The position numbers were made by a program, and so were the translations under genes. Positions 44,965 to 54,746 of a DNA stretch of 64,000 nt are shown here, piece after piece. The DNA is from JALYNX01 sp963724825 (GTDB taxonomy: Bacteria; Actinomycetota; Acidimicrobiia; Spongiisociales; ZC4RG35): the NCBI GenBank assembly GCA_963724825.1, contig CAVRWT010000003.1, forward strand, positions 1 to 64,000, read 5' to 3'. The stretch's first letter is position 1; the number at the start of each line of letters is the position of its first letter. The notes beneath the pieces were generated by a model. The model searched no databases and was not told the origin of the DNA. It saw nothing but the letters and a program-made list of their open reading frames with translations.

Positions 44965-45127
44965 GATCGGCGAGGTTATCGGCGGATTCGAATGGTGAGG
45001 ACCCCGGCCCCGGAGGGGCGTCCTATTGGGGATTCGGACAATGGGGCTTTGGGACCGGGGATCCTCTCCGTGCAATCCAACCTAGCCATACTCGTTCGGC
45101 GCGTGACGGGTGGAGTTGTCGTCGTGC
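44965..45127. other. aroA-cmk spacer with a large imperfect hairpin
   Basis: 163 bases without a gene. Arms GAGGACCCCGG (44997-45007) and CCGGGGATCCTC (45055-45066) pair with one bulged base, closing a loop of about 47 bases that contains smaller GC-rich hairpins. There is no U-tract, so a classical terminator is unlikely. It may be an RNA processing or pausing element in the operon. Confidence 0.5.
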
Positions 45128-46387
45128 TTATAGGAGGTCGAGCATCTCCCAGAATCCGGGCCAGGTCTTGTCCGCTACCTCTGGCGCCTCGATGACGATT
45201 CCCTCCTGGAGTTGGCCAATGAGCGAGAAGGCCATTGCGATTCGATGATCCCCGTAGGTCTCGATCGTCGCCGGGCGGAGAGGCCCGGGCGCAATCACCA
45301 GCCCGTCATCCTCGATCCATGCCTCTGCACCCACGTTCTGCAGCTGCTCGGCCAGCCCTCGGAGCCGGTCCGATTCCTTGAGACGCAACGAGCTGAGCCC
45401 ATCGAGACGACTTTCACCGCTGGCGAACAGACAGGCGACAGCCACCGCTAGCGCGCCGTCCGGCATGGCAGAGAGATCCATGTCGATCGGATCGAGCCTG
45501 TTCCCGCTCGACTCGACGGTCACTGAGCCATGGTCGATCGTGACCTGGCATCCCATCTCGGTAAGGACCTCTGCGATGTGAAAATCGGGCTGACGCGACG
45601 ATCGGTCGAGACCTTCGATGGTGACTCTCCCTCCCCGGATCGCGGCCGCCACCATGGGATAGACCGCAGCAGAGGCATCCGGCTCAACCGTGAAGTGCAC
45701 GCCGTGGTATCCCGTAGGCTCGACCCGAAATTGCTGCCCGGCGCGTCGCACATCGGCGCCGAACCCCACCATCACGTCGACGGTCAAATCCAGATATCCG
45801 GCCGAGCCTTCGAGCCCCACGACTTCGATGGTCAGCGGGTCTTGAGCAAAGGGGGCGATCATCAGCAACGCGGTCGCGAACTGGGTGGTTTTTCCGGCCG
45901 CCACCCTCACCACTCCCCCAGGCAGAACCCCGCTTCCGTCGACAATGAGGGGAAGGCCGCCTTCATTGGAGTGCATGCCGACCCCCAACGCAGACAACGC
46001 CTCCAACAGATCTCCCATCGGCCGCACTGGAAGGCGACCCTGGCCCACGATCGTCGTCCGGCCGGGAACGAGCGCAGCCAACGCAATCAGGGAACGGGCG
46101 GTGAGACCGGACTCTCCGACGTCGATTGGGTCGAGGGTCGGCGTCAGCACACCACTCGTGCCGGAGACGACCCATTCCCCCCGCCCTTCCTCGATCGGCA
46201 CACCGAGGGCGCGCAGGGCTCGCCTGGCGGCGACGGTGTCGCCGGAATCCAAGGGGCCGATGAGACGCGACTCTCCGCGAGCGAGTGCCGCCGCGAATAC
46301 GGCGCGGATCGTGAGCGATTTCGACCCTGGAGGCCTCACCGTGGCCTCGACCGGACCGGTCTTGACGGAGATCGTGAGGGCGCTCAT
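45128..46387 (-). CDS. aroA: 3-phosphoshikimate 1-carboxyvinyltransferase (EPSP synthase)
   Basis: Sixth step of the shikimate pathway. The 419-residue chain has PPGSKSLTIRA at the phosphate site, the GESGLTARSLI strand, LRLKESDR and YGDHRIAMAFSL. The TAR in place of the usual TMR and the short form are normal for some actinobacterial enzymes. It overlaps rluB by ATGA. Confidence 0.94.
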   Translation of the reverse strand: MSALTISVKTGPVEATVRPPGSKSLTIRAVFAAALARGESRLIGPLDSGDTVAARRALRALGVPIEEGRGEWVVSGTSGVLTPTLDPIDVGESGLTARSLIALAALVPGRTTIVGQGRLPVRPMGDLLEALSALGVGMHSNEGGLPLIVDGSGVLPGGVVRVAAGKTTQFATALLMIAPFAQDPLTIEVVGLEGSAGYLDLTVDVMVGFGADVRRAGQQFRVEPTGYHGVHFTVEPDASAAVYPMVAAAIRGGRVTIEGLDRSSRQPDFHIAEVLTEMGCQVTIDHGSVTVESSGNRLDPIDMDLSAMPDGALAVAVACLFASGESRLDGLSSLRLKESDRLRGLAEQLQNVGAEAWIEDDGLVIAPGPLRPATIETYGDHRIAMAFSLIGQLQEGIVIEAPEVADKTWPGFWEMLDLL

Positions 46388-47112
46388 GGATCTGAAGTGC
46401 CCGAGGCGAGAAGGCGATTGATCTCGGCAATCGTGAGCAGCCTCGATTCCCCGGCCTTCAGTGACTGATCCGAGATCGGGCCGATGGCCGTTCTCACCAA
46501 GCGAACCACCTCGTATCCGATTGCCTCGAACATGCGCCTCACCTCTCGATTCCTGCCCTCACCCAGCACCAACTCGACCATGGTCTCATTTCCGCTCTGT
46601 CGGACGATGCGTGCTGACATGGCGCGCGCCGGGCCATCACCGATCTCGACCCCGGTCGTGAGTCGGCGGATGTCGCCAGCGGCAGGCCGGCCGGCCACCA
46701 GCGCCACATACTTCTTGGTGATCCCGTACCTCGGGTGAGTCACCCGATTGGCCAGCTCCCCGTCATTGGTGAGAAGGATCAGACCTTCCGAGTCCGAATC
46801 GAGACGGCCGACCGGGTAGAGACGGTGCTCACTGCGCACCAGGTCGACCACGACGGTGCGGCCTTGCGGGTCCGAGGCACTGCTGATGACCCCGACCGGC
46901 TTGTAGAGGAGATGAGTCTCCAGATCCGGATTGAGCGGGATCGGTGCGCCGTCGATGGTCAGCACTTGGGCGGTGACGTCGACCCGGTCCCCGAGACCGA
47001 TGGTCTGGCCGTCGACCGCCACCCGTCCCGAGGCAATGGCCTCCTCGGCGGCGCGTCGGGACATCAATCCCGAGTTGGCGATGGCTTTCTGGGCGCGGAC
47101 GGCTTCCGCCAC
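46384..47112 (-). CDS. rluB: rRNA pseudouridine synthase, RluB type
   Basis: Pseudouridylates 23S rRNA. The 242-residue protein has an N-terminal S4 domain (ANSGLMSRRAAEEAIASGRVAVDG), the catalytic aspartate in VGRLDSDSEGLILLTNDG and the family tail GRNREVRRMFEAIG. GTG start three bases after the scpB stop. The scpA-scpB-rluB order is widespread in Gram-positive bacteria. Confidence 0.92.
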   Translation of the reverse strand: MAEAVRAQKAIANSGLMSRRAAEEAIASGRVAVDGQTIGLGDRVDVTAQVLTIDGAPIPLNPDLETHLLYKPVGVISSASDPQGRTVVVDLVRSEHRLYPVGRLDSDSEGLILLTNDGELANRVTHPRYGITKKYVALVAGRPAAGDIRRLTTGVEIGDGPARAMSARIVRQSGNETMVELVLGEGRNREVRRMFEAIGYEVVRLVRTAIGPISDQSLKAGESRLLTIAEINRLLASGTSDP

Positions 47113-47115
47113 GAC

Positions 47116-47688
47116 TCACCCATTCCCGGGCCGGAGGGTCTCCTCGAGGGAATCGACGATCTCGGCGGGCGGGATGTGATCGGCAAGGGGCGGCAACTGG
47201 CTCAATGAGCTCAACCCGAGCTTCTCGAGAAGCAGGTCGGTCGTCACGTAGACCGCAGGGTTGCCCGGAAGGTCGAGGCGCTCCTTCTCCTCGATCAGCC
47301 CGAGGCGCTCCAGGGTCCTGACTGCGGAGTCGGAGTCGACCCCTCGAATCTCGGAGATCTGGCTCCTCGCCACCGGCTGGCGATAGGCGACGACGGAAAG
47401 CGTCTCGATCGCCGCAGGCGAGAGGCGTCGAGCCGTGGCAGAGGACGAGAACCGCTCCAGATAGGGATAGGCGTCGGGATGTGAATAGAGGCGCCAGCCG
47501 CCGGCAACCGAGCGGAGCACGATCCCGGCGCCGCGGGCCTCCAGATCGACCCGCAACTCCTCGAGAAGCTCCTCGACCCTCTTCTTGGGTAGCTCTAAGA
47601 CCTCGGCCAACTCGCCAACCGGCACCGGGGTCTCGGTGACGAACAGGACGGCCTCGAGGGCGGCGGTCTCGTTCACGATGCGGCCCAT
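47116..47688 (-). CDS. scpB: Segregation and condensation protein B
   Basis: Kleisin-associated winged-helix subunit of the SMC-ScpAB condensin. The 190-residue protein has two winged helix domains: LEAVLFVTETPV start, then AIETLSVVAYRQPVARSQISEIRGV and a LGLIEE hinge. It overlaps scpA by 16 bases. Confidence 0.93.
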   Translation of the reverse strand: MGRIVNETAALEAVLFVTETPVPVGELAEVLELPKKRVEELLEELRVDLEARGAGIVLRSVAGGWRLYSHPDAYPYLERFSSSATARRLSPAAIETLSVVAYRQPVARSQISEIRGVDSDSAVRTLERLGLIEEKERLDLPGNPAVYVTTDLLLEKLGLSSLSQLPPLADHIPPAEIVDSLEETLRPGNG

Positions 47689-48437
47689 TCCGAGGTCAGG
47701 TCGATGTCGTCGACATCACGGTGCTCCACCCGGATCTCAGCCAGCCAGTCGTCCTGGGAGATCGCGATCAGGCCCCAACGGGCCAGCTCGAGAAGAGCCA
47801 GGAAGTAGGCGGCCACTTCCATCGGGCGCTCGCAGTGCTCCACCAGATCGTCGAAACTCGCCATCGTCATCTCGGCGACCCGGCTCCGCAGCTCGCCGAT
47901 CGCTGATTCGACCGATGGAAGGTCCAGGTCGAGATGATCGAGGTCAGGCTCGGCCTCAGACCTCTTGAACACCCGGAACGCGGCAGCGGCCAGGCCCGAA
48001 GCATCAACCGGGAGCGCCAGGTCGGCCGGTGCGGTGACGATCCGCTGATCCAGCCCCGACGTGCGCGGCACGTACCGATTCGCATCCTGGAGGCGGCGGA
48101 GCAGGACTGCTCCGACATCCTTGAAGGTGACGCAAGCCAGCAGGCGGGATAGGAGCCGGTCGCGCTCCTCGATCAAGGCAAGTTCCTCATCCATGTCGAA
48201 CTCGCCGCGACCCGGGAGCAGGGATTGGGCCTTCAACTGAATCAAGGTCGCCGCGATGAGGGTGAACTCGGAGGTGACTTCGAGGTCCATGCCTCTCATC
48301 TCATCGAGAAACGAGATGTACTCGGTCACCACCTCGGTCAGGCCGACCGCGGTGACTTCGACCTGATGCTTGGAGATGAGCTGCAACAGAAGGTCCAGAG
48401 GGCCTTCGAACACCGTTGTTTTGACGTGGAATGACAT
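47673..48437 (-). CDS. scpA: Segregation and condensation protein A
   Basis: The kleisin subunit of bacterial condensin. The N-terminal FEGPLDLLLQLISKHQVEV is the family signature that binds the SMC neck, and the C-terminal winged helix (VEHCERPMEVAAYFLALLELARWG) binds the SMC head. 254 residues. Position after the HD gene and before scpB. Confidence 0.93.
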   Translation of the reverse strand: MSFHVKTTVFEGPLDLLLQLISKHQVEVTAVGLTEVVTEYISFLDEMRGMDLEVTSEFTLIAATLIQLKAQSLLPGRGEFDMDEELALIEERDRLLSRLLACVTFKDVGAVLLRRLQDANRYVPRTSGLDQRIVTAPADLALPVDASGLAAAAFRVFKRSEAEPDLDHLDLDLPSVESAIGELRSRVAEMTMASFDDLVEHCERPMEVAAYFLALLELARWGLIAISQDDWLAEIRVEHRDVDDIDLTSEWAAS

Positions 48438-48448
48438 CAGTTGGCCAC

Positions 48449-48964
48449 TCAGGATATTCCGGGCCGGTTCCGGGCCAGGGTCTTTGGCGGTTGATCCGCC
48501 TTCTGCAGGAGTCTCCAGGTGTCGGGATCGATCGTGGATGGGCGCTCGCCGTGATGCTGACGGGCAAAGTCGACGATCAGGGGATCAGAGCCGATCGCCT
48601 CCAATTCGCCCGCCGCGATCTCGCCGTGGTCTCGATAGGCAGCCCACCGCCCCCGGAGCGGGATCCGCAGGAGAATCAACAGCGAAGCGATGACACGTCC
48701 AATCACTCCCAGGTGGGCGTGGCGCTTTCCGATGTCGTGGAGCAGGGCTGTCCTGATCACAACCGGGTCATCGACACCGTCCGCAACCACCGTCAACGCC
48801 GCTGTGTAGCCATGTCGTTGATCGACGTTGGATTGGGCGAAGAACAGCGACTGCTCGGGCTCGTTGAGCCAACTGCGCACTGCATCTTGCTCCGAAACGA
48901 GCAGGGGCCGTGCGAACAGAACGTCGAAGAAGCGCCTCGAAAGGTGGCTCAGAGAGCCAGGCAC
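48449..48964 (-). CDS. HD-domain protein
   Basis: A 171-residue soluble protein with an HD metal-dependent phosphohydrolase core: HGYTAALTVV, then LLHDIGKRHAHLG and a later YRDHGEIAAGEL. GTG start four bases after the dksA-like stop, and the product ends just before scpA. Similar HD proteins occur in this operon position in other actinobacteria. Substrate unknown. Confidence 0.82.
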   Translation of the reverse strand: MPGSLSHLSRRFFDVLFARPLLVSEQDAVRSWLNEPEQSLFFAQSNVDQRHGYTAALTVVADGVDDPVVIRTALLHDIGKRHAHLGVIGRVIASLLILLRIPLRGRWAAYRDHGEIAAGELEAIGSDPLIVDFARQHHGERPSTIDPDTWRLLQKADQPPKTLARNRPGIS

Positions 48965-48968
48965 TCGA

Positions 48969-49322
48969 TCAGCCTGTGACCTTGGTCTTGCAGTCGACGC
49001 AGAGAACCGACTCCGGGCGGAATTCGAGGCGTGCCGGGTCGATCTCGTTGCCGCAATTGTCACACGTCCCGTAGGTACCGGCCTTGATATGGGCTAACGC
49101 CCGGTCGACATTGTCGAGCTGGCTCTTCAGGGAATCCACCAGTCCGAGGACCTCGGTCCGCTCGGCAGTCACCGCGGCTGCGTCGGCGAAGCTCCCGCCA
49201 AAATCGAGATCAGCCCGAAGATCGCCGGTTTCGGCAGCACCCAGGTCGTCCAACTGGTGGACGAGATGCGCACGCTCCTCTCGAAGCGCTTTCTCGGCTC
49301 TGGCGATGTCAAAGGACATCAT
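48969..49322 (-). CDS. DksA/TraR-type zinc-finger protein
   Basis: A 117-residue protein with a helical N-terminal coiled-coil and a C4 zinc finger (CDNCG and CVDCK). Family members bind RNA polymerase through the secondary channel. The usual acidic tip residues of DksA are not conserved here, so a DksA-like role is uncertain. Start ATG ATG overlaps the xerD stop. Confidence 0.85.
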   Translation of the reverse strand: MMSFDIARAEKALREERAHLVHQLDDLGAAETGDLRADLDFGGSFADAAAVTAERTEVLGLVDSLKSQLDNVDRALAHIKAGTYGTCDNCGNEIDPARLEFRPESVLCVDCKTKVTG

Positions 49323-50215
49323 CGGCTCCTCGGGTGTGCCTGGACGTAGACCTCCACGAGATGGGTAGCGCTGACCCTCGTGTAGATCTGGGTGGTGCTA
49401 ATCGTAGCGTGACCGAGGATTTCTTGTACGGTCCGGAGGTCGGCACCGGACTCCACCATGTGGGTCGCCGCCGAGTGCCGCAGGACGTGCGGCGACACTT
49501 TTCCCGCCTCGATCCCGGCCCGGGAGGCGTTGGCCCGCACCACGTCGAACGCCCCCTGACGGGTCAATCGCCGCCCTCGCATGTTGAGAAACACCGGATC
49601 CCCGCGTTGACCGCGGGCGAAGAGGCTGAGCCGATCCGGGAGCCACCTCGCAATCGCCAGAACCGCCTTGCTCCCCAGTGGGACCAGCCGCTGCTTGGAG
49701 CCCTTGCCGGTGACCAAAGCCACCCGATCTTCGAGATCGATCTTTCCCAGGTCGATCCCGACCGCTTCCGAGACCCTGGCCCCGGTGCCATAGAGGAACT
49801 CGAGGAGGGCTGAATCGCGTCGCCCTTGGGCCGTCGAGAGGTCAGGTGCCTCGATCAGGCGGAAGGTCTCATCGATTGTCAACGCCTTGGGGAACGGGTC
49901 CGGACGGCGCGGAGACTCGATGAGGAGAGTGGGATCAGCCTGTCGCATCCCCTCGACGACCAGAAACCGATGCAAGCCGCGCACTGCTGCCACCTTGCGG
50001 CTCACGGTCGACATCGCCAGGTCGCGGCTGTGGAGATGGCTCACGAATCCCTCGACCAGGTCCCGGTCAGGTTCGCGACCTTCGAGAAACGTCAGGTACT
50101 GGTCGAGGTCACGCCGATAGGCGCTGAGTGTGTTCAGGGCGAGGCCCCGCTCGACGCGAAGGGCAATCAGATACTCCTCGACACACTCGGGGAGACTCGG
50201 TGAGCCTCGGCTCAC
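49319..50215 (-). CDS. xerD: Site-specific tyrosine recombinase XerD
   Basis: Resolves chromosome dimers at dif. The 298-residue protein has the SAM-like N-terminal domain (YRRDLDQYLTFLEG) and the catalytic residues in TGARVSE (Arg), GKGSKQR (Lys), HVLRHSAATH (His/Arg), LGHATISTT (His) and QIYTRV (Tyr). The operon position with scpAB is typical of a core recombinase rather than a phage integrase. GTG start overlapping the ald stop. Confidence 0.92.
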   Translation of the reverse strand: MSRGSPSLPECVEEYLIALRVERGLALNTLSAYRRDLDQYLTFLEGREPDRDLVEGFVSHLHSRDLAMSTVSRKVAAVRGLHRFLVVEGMRQADPTLLIESPRRPDPFPKALTIDETFRLIEAPDLSTAQGRRDSALLEFLYGTGARVSEAVGIDLGKIDLEDRVALVTGKGSKQRLVPLGSKAVLAIARWLPDRLSLFARGQRGDPVFLNMRGRRLTRQGAFDVVRANASRAGIEAGKVSPHVLRHSAATHMVESGADLRTVQEILGHATISTTQIYTRVSATHLVEVYVQAHPRSR

Positions 50216-51334
50216 CTCGAGGCGAGGGCCTCGGCAGCCGGCACATGGGCCAACCCGAGGCTCTCGGCCACGGCCGGATGACAGACATCCTCACCCACCA
50301 CGTTGATTCCGGCGACAAGCTCGGGGTGAACGGCCATGGCCTCCTCCACCCCCTTGGAGGCCAGGCTGACCGCATAGCGAAGAGTGGCGTTGGTCAGTGC
50401 GTAGGTCGATGTGTGCGGCACCGCTCCGGGAATGTTGCCCACCGCGTAATGGACCACCTCGTGCACCTGATACACCGGGTCCCGGTGAGTCGTTTCCTTG
50501 GAGGTCTCGAAGCAGCCTCCCTGATCGATGGCGACATCGACCAGCACCGCCCCCTTCTTCATCCGTCGCACCATGTCTTCAGTGACCAGTTTCGGCGCCG
50601 AGGCCCCGGGAACCAGCACCGTGCCGATCACCAGGTCGGCGTCGAGAACCTGCTCCTCGAGGGTCAGCTTGTTGGAGTGAAGGGTGAGGACCCGGCCTTG
50701 ATGCATCGAGTCCAGCCAGCGAAGCTTCTCCATGTCCGTGTCCAGGACCACGACTTCGGCCTGCATCCCGACCGCGATGAGGGCAGCGTTCGAGCCAGCC
50801 ATCCCTCCGCCGATGACCACGACCTTGCCTCTCTTGACTCCGGGCACCCCGCCCAGCAGGACTCCCCGCCCTCCCTGGGTCCTCTCCAGGAAGTAGGCGC
50901 CGACCTGGGCCGCCATCCGCCCGGCGATCTCGGACATCGGCGCCAAGAGGGGCAATGAGCGGTCTGGCATCTGCACCGTCTCGTATGCAATGGCGATGAC
51001 GTCCCGCTTGCGAAGGCCCGCGGCCAGATCGGGGTAAGCGGCGAGATGGAGGTAGGTGAAGAGGATCTGGCCAGAGCGGAACATCTCGACTTCGGCCGGC
51101 TGAGGCTCCTTGACCTTGAGAATCATGTCGGCGCCGCCGAACACCTCGGCCGCCGTCGGGACGATGGTCGCCCCCTGGGTCTCGAATTCCTCCGTCGTGG
51201 ATGCTCGAGCCCTCACCGGCGCTTTTCTCGATGAGAACCTGGTGACCTCGATCGGTCAGCTCACGAACTCCCACCGGGGTGATCGCCACCCGATGCTCGT
51301 CAGTCTTGATCTCCCTGGGCACACCGACGATCAA
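50212..51334 (-). CDS. ald: Alanine dehydrogenase (one-base frameshift)
   Basis: NAD-linked oxidative deamination of L-alanine to pyruvate. It shows MIVGVPREIKTDEHRVAITP, the KVKEPQ lysine, HLAAYPDL histidine, NAD fold VVVIGGGMAGSNAA, and DVAIDQGGCFETS. The N-terminal 46 residues are in another frame because of an extra base in CC at 51192-51193; corrected length 373, the standard size. The start is TTG with a strong AGGAGG eight bases upstream. Confidence 0.93.
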
Positions 51335-51397
51335 GGTTGGAACCTCCTGCGGGTACTAAATCGGCGTTCAGGCTATACGGCGCGGCGAATCGCTGCC

Positions 51398-53101
51398 TCA
51401 GTCGACCGTCAGGTCAATGGCCTCGAGATCGGGGACCTCGGCTCCACGGCGAACCCGAGCCGCAGCTTCGATCAGCCCCGAGAACAGCGGATGGGGGCGA
51501 TCCGGCCTCGACCGCAACTCGGGGTGGGCCTGGGTCCCGATGAAGAACGGATGATCGATCAACTCGATGTACTCGACCAGGTTGTCGTCGGGCGATAGCC
51601 CCGAGAGCATCATCCCTGCGCCTTCGAGGTCCTTGCGGTACTTGTTGTTGACCTCCCAGCGGTGGCGGTGACGCTCGTAGACCAGCTCGCTTCCGTAGAG
51701 AGCCCGCACCTTCGACCCTTCGGCGAGCTTGGCCGCATAGAGCCCGAGGCGCATCGTGCCTCCCATCTCCTCGACGTCCTCCTGGCTGGCCATCAGGTCG
51801 ATCACCGGATGCGGCGTGGAGGGGTCGAACTCCGTGCTGTTGGCATCGGTGAGGCCGATCACGTTTCGAGCCAGCTCGATGACCGCGCACTGCAGGCCGA
51901 GACACAATCCGAGCATCGGAATGCCGTTCTCCCTGGCGTATCTGATCGCCTGGATCTTTCCCTCGACCCCGCGATATCCGAACCCGCCAGGAATTACCAC
52001 CCCGTCGAGACCCTCGAGATAGGAGTCAGCCAGGAGCCCGGTCAGTTCGTCGCTGGGGACCCAACGGAGGTCGAGCCGCAATCCGTGGGCAGCCGCGCCG
52101 TGTTTGAGGGCCTCGACCACTGAAAGGTAGGCATCGGGGAGGTCGACATACTTTCCGACGATGCCGATGGTCACCGATTCGGTCGCCGACATCGCCTTTT
52201 CCACCATCGCCCGCCACGACTCCAACGCCGGTGGGCCGGTTACCAGTCCGAGCCGGTCGCAGACGACCTTGTCGAGCCCGCCCTCGTGCAGAACGAGCGG
52301 GATCTCGTAGATGTCTTCGACGTCGGGAGCCGCGATGACCGCCCTCGGCTCGACGTCGCAGAAGAGGCTGATCTTCTTCCGGACGCCTTCGTCGATGGCC
52401 CGATCGGACCTGACGATGATGACGTCGGGGTGGATGCCCTTGCTGCGCAGCTCCGCCACGGAGTGCTGGGTCGGCTTGGTCTTCAACTCCTCCGAAGTGG
52501 CGATGTAGGGAACCAACGTGACATGGACGAAGACGACGTTCTCCCGACCCACCTCGTTCCCGTACTGACGGATCGCCTCGAGGAAGGGAAGGCTCTCGAT
52601 GTCACCAACGGTCCCGCCCACCTCGGTGATGACGACATCGACGTCCTGCTCCCCGACCCTGCGAATCCGGTCTTTGATCTCGTTGGTGATGTGCGGGATC
52701 ACCTGAACCGTGTCCCCGAGGTAATCGCCGCGGCGCTCCTTCTGGATGACGGACAAGTAGACCGAGCCGGAGGTCACATTGGAGGTCCGCTTCAGGTTCT
52801 CACCGGTGAACCGCTCGTAGTGGCCGAGGTCGAGGTCGGTCTCTCCCCCGTCGTCGGTAACGAAGACCTCGCCGTGCTGGAACGGGTTCATCGTGCCCGG
52901 GTCGACGTTGATGTAGGGGTCGAGTTTCTGGTTGACCACCCGAAGCCCTCGTGACTTGAGGAGCCGGCCGAGAGAACTGGCCGCGATCCCCTTGCCGAGG
53001 CTGGAAACCACGCCACCAGTCACAAACACGTACTTGGTGGGAGTCGGAGCGGGGGCCTCGGAACCGGGTTGGCTCTCTGAGGTGAAAAGGGGCCCGTCCA
53101 T
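51398..53101 (-). CDS. pyrG: CTP synthase
   Basis: Amination of UTP to CTP. The 567-residue protein has the synthetase P-loop GGVVSSLGKGIAASSLG, YINVDPGTMNPFQHGEVFV, EVGGTVGDIESLPF, and the glutaminase domain with nucleophile GLCLGLQCAV and the HPEL motif. A 22-residue Ser/Pro-rich N-terminal extension precedes TKYVFVTGG. It follows recN by about 45 bases. Confidence 0.95.
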   Translation of the reverse strand: MDGPLFTSESQPGSEAPAPTPTKYVFVTGGVVSSLGKGIAASSLGRLLKSRGLRVVNQKLDPYINVDPGTMNPFQHGEVFVTDDGGETDLDLGHYERFTGENLKRTSNVTSGSVYLSVIQKERRGDYLGDTVQVIPHITNEIKDRIRRVGEQDVDVVITEVGGTVGDIESLPFLEAIRQYGNEVGRENVVFVHVTLVPYIATSEELKTKPTQHSVAELRSKGIHPDVIIVRSDRAIDEGVRKKISLFCDVEPRAVIAAPDVEDIYEIPLVLHEGGLDKVVCDRLGLVTGPPALESWRAMVEKAMSATESVTIGIVGKYVDLPDAYLSVVEALKHGAAAHGLRLDLRWVPSDELTGLLADSYLEGLDGVVIPGGFGYRGVEGKIQAIRYARENGIPMLGLCLGLQCAVIELARNVIGLTDANSTEFDPSTPHPVIDLMASQEDVEEMGGTMRLGLYAAKLAEGSKVRALYGSELVYERHRHRWEVNNKYRKDLEGAGMMLSGLSPDDNLVEYIELIDHPFFIGTQAHPELRSRPDRPHPLFSGLIEAAARVRRGAEVPDLEAIDLTVD

Positions 53102-53146
53102 GACGGGATTTCAATGTAGCACGCGATCCGGCTCTCGCCGACATCT

Positions 53147-54746
53147 TCAATTCTGGAGGGTCAGCTCCAACAACTCGGCCGCAGCCTCCCTGCCGCGGGC
53201 GCTTTCGGGGAGGCCGGCGAGCATCCTCGAAAGCTCCTCGAGGCGATCTTCGCCCTCCACTTCGACCACCTTCGCCCGGTCACCATCACGTTTCACGACG
53301 TAGTGACGCCCGGCGTGGGCGGCGACCTGAGGAAGGTGGGTGACGCAGAGGACCTGGTTGGCATGCCCGAGATCAGCCAGCTTCTTGCCGAGCGCCAGGG
53401 CAGTCACGCCGCCGACCCCAGAGTCCACCTCATCGAACACCAGGGTCTGTGCACCCTCCGCCCTGGTGGCCAGCCGCAACGCCAGCACGAGGCGGGAAAG
53501 CTCACCTCCCGACGCCACGTCCTGGATGGCCCCGCTCTGGAGCCGGTCGTCGGAGGCGAACTGGAGCACGACCCGATCAGCGCCACTCGGGCCCGGAGCC
53601 GACTGGCTCGATCACGAACTCGACGGACGCCGCTGGCATCCCCAGCGCCTGAAGGTGACCCGCGACTTCCTCTTCGATGGCGGCGACGGCTCGACCTCGG
53701 GCGTCACGCAGCCCAACCGCTGCCTGCTGAAGACCTTCGAGCGCCCGTGCCACCTCGGTGTCGATCATGGAGGCGCGTTCGAGCAGTGCGGCTAGTTGAT
53801 CGGCCCGATCTCGCGCCCCGGCCCCGAATTCGATGACCTCCGCGATCGTCTTGCCGTATTTCCTCTTCAGGTCGCCGAGCGCCGTCAGTCGATCCTCGAC
53901 CTCGGCCAGAGCCGCGGGGTCCTCTCGAACGTCCTCGGCGGCGTCCCGAACCGAGCGGTGCAATTCGGCGATCTGGTCGGCGACGCCTTCCCAACCCTCG
54001 GCGGCAGCCGAAAGCCCCGGGTCCATGTCTGCGATCTTCCGCAGCGAGGAGACCACCTCGCCGGAGAGGTCCGCCATCGCCTCGGCCTTGTCGAGTGCGT
54101 ATCCAAGGTGGGAGCGAATTGCCTCGGCGTTGCGCAGCCTCGAGGCCATCATCTCCGCCTCCTCGTCGTCTCCGACCTGGAGGCCCGCTGCCTCGATCTC
54201 CCGCGCCTGGTGGGACACCAGGTCGAGCTCACGCTCGAGAGCCATCAGGTCGCCACCCAGGCTCGCCTGATCCTCGAGTAGCGAGCGATAGGCCTTCCAA
54301 TTCCGCTCATACGTCGACCGGGCCCGGAAGCCCTCCTCGTCGAGGACGTTGTCGATCAATTCGAGAACGGCAGCAGGACGTCGAAGGCGGAGTTGGTCGT
54401 GCTGGCCGACTATCTCGACCAAAGTTCCGACCCGGGCCTCCAAGGCCCCCGCCGAAACCAGCGCTCCCTCCAGATAGGCCCGGCTTCGCCCATCGCGGGG
54501 GACCACGCGGCTGACACCGAGTTCCTCGCCGCCATCCTCGAAGAGGCCGTCAGCCTGGGTCTCGTCGCCGAACGGCCCGACGGCATCGGGACGAGGCTTG
54601 TCCCCGGTCAGCAGGCGCAGGGCTCCGAGCAACAGGGTCTTGCCGGCGCCGGTCTCGCCGGTGATCACGGTGAATCCTTCGCCGGGATCGATCTCGGCAT
54701 CTTCGAGCACACCAAGATTGCGAGCCCGCAGGTGCTTCAACATCAC
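53147..54746 (-). CDS. recN: DNA repair protein RecN (one-base frameshift)
   Basis: An SMC-like ATPase for double-strand break repair. N-terminal half: LKHLRARNLGVLEDAEID and P-loop GETGAGKTLLL, then coiled-coils. C-terminal half: the signature ASGGELSRLVLALRL and Walker B FDEVDSGVGG, followed by VTHLPQVAAHA. An extra base in CCC at 53592-53594 creates a false stop; without it SGPSGADRVVLQF is continuous and the protein is 532 residues. Start GTG 54746 or ATG 54743, overlapping the nadK stop. Confidence 0.93.

Noticed and set aside
49319..50215. The tyrosine recombinase as part of a mobile element
   Set aside because: It is embedded in the conserved ald-xerD-scpAB operon with no flanking repeats or phage genes.
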